DNA from: a bacterium
Lineage (GTDB): Bacteria > UBA9089 > CG2-30-40-21 > SBAY01
Direction: 5' to 3'
NCBI GenBank assembly: GCA_040757115.1
Contig: JBFLYA010000079.1
Coordinates: forward strand, 1 to 16,171
DNA length: 16,171 bases
In this document: one piece after another, positions 15,283 to 16,171 of the stretch
Position numbering within the stretch: position 1 is the first letter of the stretch
How the letters are laid out: every line of letters starts with the position of its first letter
The notes under the pieces: model-generated
Told to the model about the DNA's origin: nothing
Database searches by the model: none
Seen by the model: the letters and a program-made list of their open reading frames with translations, nothing else
Program-made: the position numbers and the translations under genes

Positions 15283-15457
15283 AGAATAGAATGAGTTAAA
15301 ATATGAAAGATAACAGAGGATATTATAGCGGTTATTAACTGGAAGTTTACATAGGATAATACCCATAAATAAGGTATGAGAATAATCCTTCCGTTAGGAA
15401 CATAATATCGGTAGGAATAGATAGACAAATCAATCAATTCCGTAGGAACGATATATT

Positions 15458-15591
15458 GGTAGAATGAAAGGTAATGAGTCTTGCGAAGTAGTAAAATTTC
15501 CCATTTTTCATTTCCTATTTTACATTTTACATTTTACATTTATTTTTCCTTTGCGTCTCTGCGATGAATTAGTCTAATCGCACAGGTAGAA
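15458..15591. mobile_element. 120-bp insert flanked by GGTAGAA direct repeats
   Basis: Copy A has a single GGTAGAA at 8971-8977. Copy B has GGTAGAA at 15458-15464, then 120 extra bases (15465-15584, starting TG and ending CA), then GGTAGAA again at 15585-15591, after which the match resumes. This is the pattern of an insertion with a 7-base target duplication. Inside are an ATTTTAC tandem (15517-15541) and CTTTGCGTCTCTGCG. There are no extended terminal inverted repeats. A deletion in copy A between the two GGTAGAA sites would look the same. Confidence 0.6.
15517..15541 (+). repeat. ATTTTAC short tandem repeat
   Basis: Three perfect 7-base ATTTTAC units plus ATTT, inside the 120-bp insert. 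Confidence 0.85.
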
Positions 15592-15925
15592 AATTTATGG
15601 AAAGCCATTTACCGATATATTGTCCCTATGGGACATTAAATGAAGGATGAGGTAGAATTTTCACATTCTATTTTTTCCCATTTTATCATAAGAAATGGGG
15701 GAAGGCAAGCCAAAGGGATATAATTGTCTAAAAATATAGAGAGTTATAGCACTAATTTGACATAGTGTAGTAATGGTTCACGCATAACTTGTTAATTCAC
15801 TACGAGTAGTTACGAGTATTTAATTCTAAGTAAAGTTTTGAATAATAACTGCTATAGCAAGTAAAGGGTAGAGCGAAAAAAATAGCAGATAGTGATGTTT
15901 TCCGCGCTACTCTCTACATATCATC

Positions 15926-16111
15926 TTATCCTTACCCACAAGTTTTAGTGGACACCGTAAAGCGTGAGAAGGAAGGGGTTTTAATAATTGACAATTGACA
16001 ATTCACCACTCACCATTATTAAGGAAATTTAGGGAAAAAATTGTGAATGGTGAATTGTGAATGAATGCATAGTTAATAACATTGTCCATTAAAAGATGTG
16101 GGTAAGGATAA
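15926..16111. mobile_element. 186-bp MITE-like element (29-bp TIRs, 11-bp flanking direct repeats)
   Basis: The left end starts TTATCCTTACCCACA (15926-15940) and the right end finishes TGTGGGTAAGGATAA (16097-16111). Over 29 bases (15926-15954 and 16083-16111) the inverted repeats match at 26 positions. Direct repeats CTACATATCAT flank at 15914-15924 and 16113-16123, each one base away from the inverted repeat. The interior has an inverted pair of ATTCACC/GGTGAAT words (about 15988-16062). No transposase is present. It ends ~30 bases before a possible start codon at 16142. Confidence 0.83.
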
Positions 16112-16141
16112 ACTACATATCATAGGGGGAAATTAAAGATA

Positions 16142-16171
16142 ATGTTTCAAAATCTGTTTTATTTCTTATTA
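16142..16171 (+). CDS. Possible 5' end of a gene running off the window
   Basis: ATG 16142 opens a frame of ten codons to the window edge (MFQNLFYFLL), hydrophobic enough for a signal peptide or membrane helix. AGGGGGA (16124-16130) lies about 11 bases upstream, a little far for a ribosome binding site. Ten codons cannot establish a gene. Confidence 0.3.
   Translation, partial: MFQNLFYFLL

Larger units (their letters stand above)
15323..15857. mobile_element. Long dispersed MITE-like repeat, copy B, with a nested insertion
   Basis: Ends TTATAGCGGTTATTA (15323-15337) and TAATAACTGCTATAG (15843-15857) form a 15-base inverted repeat with 13 matches. Relative to copy A (8836-9281) it lacks one 48-base hairpin unit, has a 10-base local duplication near TACGAGTAGTTACGAG, and carries a 120-base insert at 15465-15584. 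Otherwise the copies are nearly identical, including a ~190-base stretch with only a few substitutions. That suggests recent spread or gene conversion. No coding potential beyond a repeat-derived frame is seen. Confidence 0.82.
15068..16171. other. 1.1-kb repeat-rich region at the right end
   Basis: After the promoter it holds a run of CTCAAAA/GTCAAA-like words (15188-15238), a GGCTGAA repeat on the minus strand (15247-15282), dispersed repeat copy B (15323-15857), an imperfect palindrome (about 15864-15913, GGGTAGAGCG vs CGCGCTACTC), a 186-bp inverted-repeat element (15926-16111), and perhaps the first codons of a gene at 16142. No complete gene is seen. Confidence 0.75.

Noticed and set aside
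15225-15437. 70-codon minus-strand open frame resembling the N-terminus of the glycosyltransferase frame
   Set aside because: The similarity comes from the two copies of the dispersed repeat, not from a gene.

Overview
This is an AT-rich bacterial window. It probably comes from an uncultivated, anaerobic, Gram-negative-type lineage, because it has lipoprotein and Sec signals, large NHL/FlgD-like/Ig-like exported proteins, a cobalamin-binding-type radical SAM enzyme, and intergenic regions full of small palindromic repeats. I cannot assign a phylum. No rRNA, tRNA, CRISPR array or transposase gene was recognised.

Layout. (1) 1-6219, plus strand: a head-to-tail block of genes for exported proteins. 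It starts with the probable 3' end of an upstream gene, then an exported Trp-rich protein, a lipoprotein, a signal-peptide protein whose frame is broken near 2780, and a 1041-residue multidomain protein (six-bladed NHL propeller, FlgD-like Ig, two carboxypeptidase-regulatory-like domains, one cadherin/PIG-like Ig, a TIM-barrel-like domain, and a C-terminal Ig-like domain). Spacings are short and each intact gene has a good ribosome binding site, so this looks like one operon. (2) 6382-8785, minus strand: a GT-C-type membrane glycosyltransferase followed 16 bases later by the corrinoid adenosyltransferase cobO/btuR. (3) 9599-13565, minus strand: a polyamine region with speD, then speE, a six-helix membrane protein of unknown function, and a SpeA/Orn-Lys-Arg decarboxylase. 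The last three overlap or nearly touch. (4) 13643-15067, minus strand: a B12-binding-domain radical SAM protein. (5) 15068-16171: repeats, and possibly the first codons of a gene running off the right edge.

How genes work together. SpeD supplies decarboxylated S-adenosylmethionine, SpeE transfers its aminopropyl group, and the PLP decarboxylase makes the diamine or agmatine precursor. No agmatine-processing enzyme lies in the window. The membrane protein between speE and speA is translationally embedded in the operon and is a good candidate for an uncharacterised polyamine-linked component.

The intergenic DNA is the most unusual part. I find a 341-bp element with 24-bp terminal inverted repeats and a 7-bp direct duplication between speD and speE, and a 186-bp element with 29-bp inverted repeats and 11-bp direct repeats near the right edge. 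There are two copies of a ~0.45-0.53 kb repeat, one of which carries an extra 120-bp insert flanked by 7-bp direct repeats. There is also a 214-bp palindromic element, and a dispersed motif ending in GGCTGAAnnGTTAC. Three minus-strand genes have perfect TTGACA -35 boxes, and two of these promoters predict almost leaderless transcripts.
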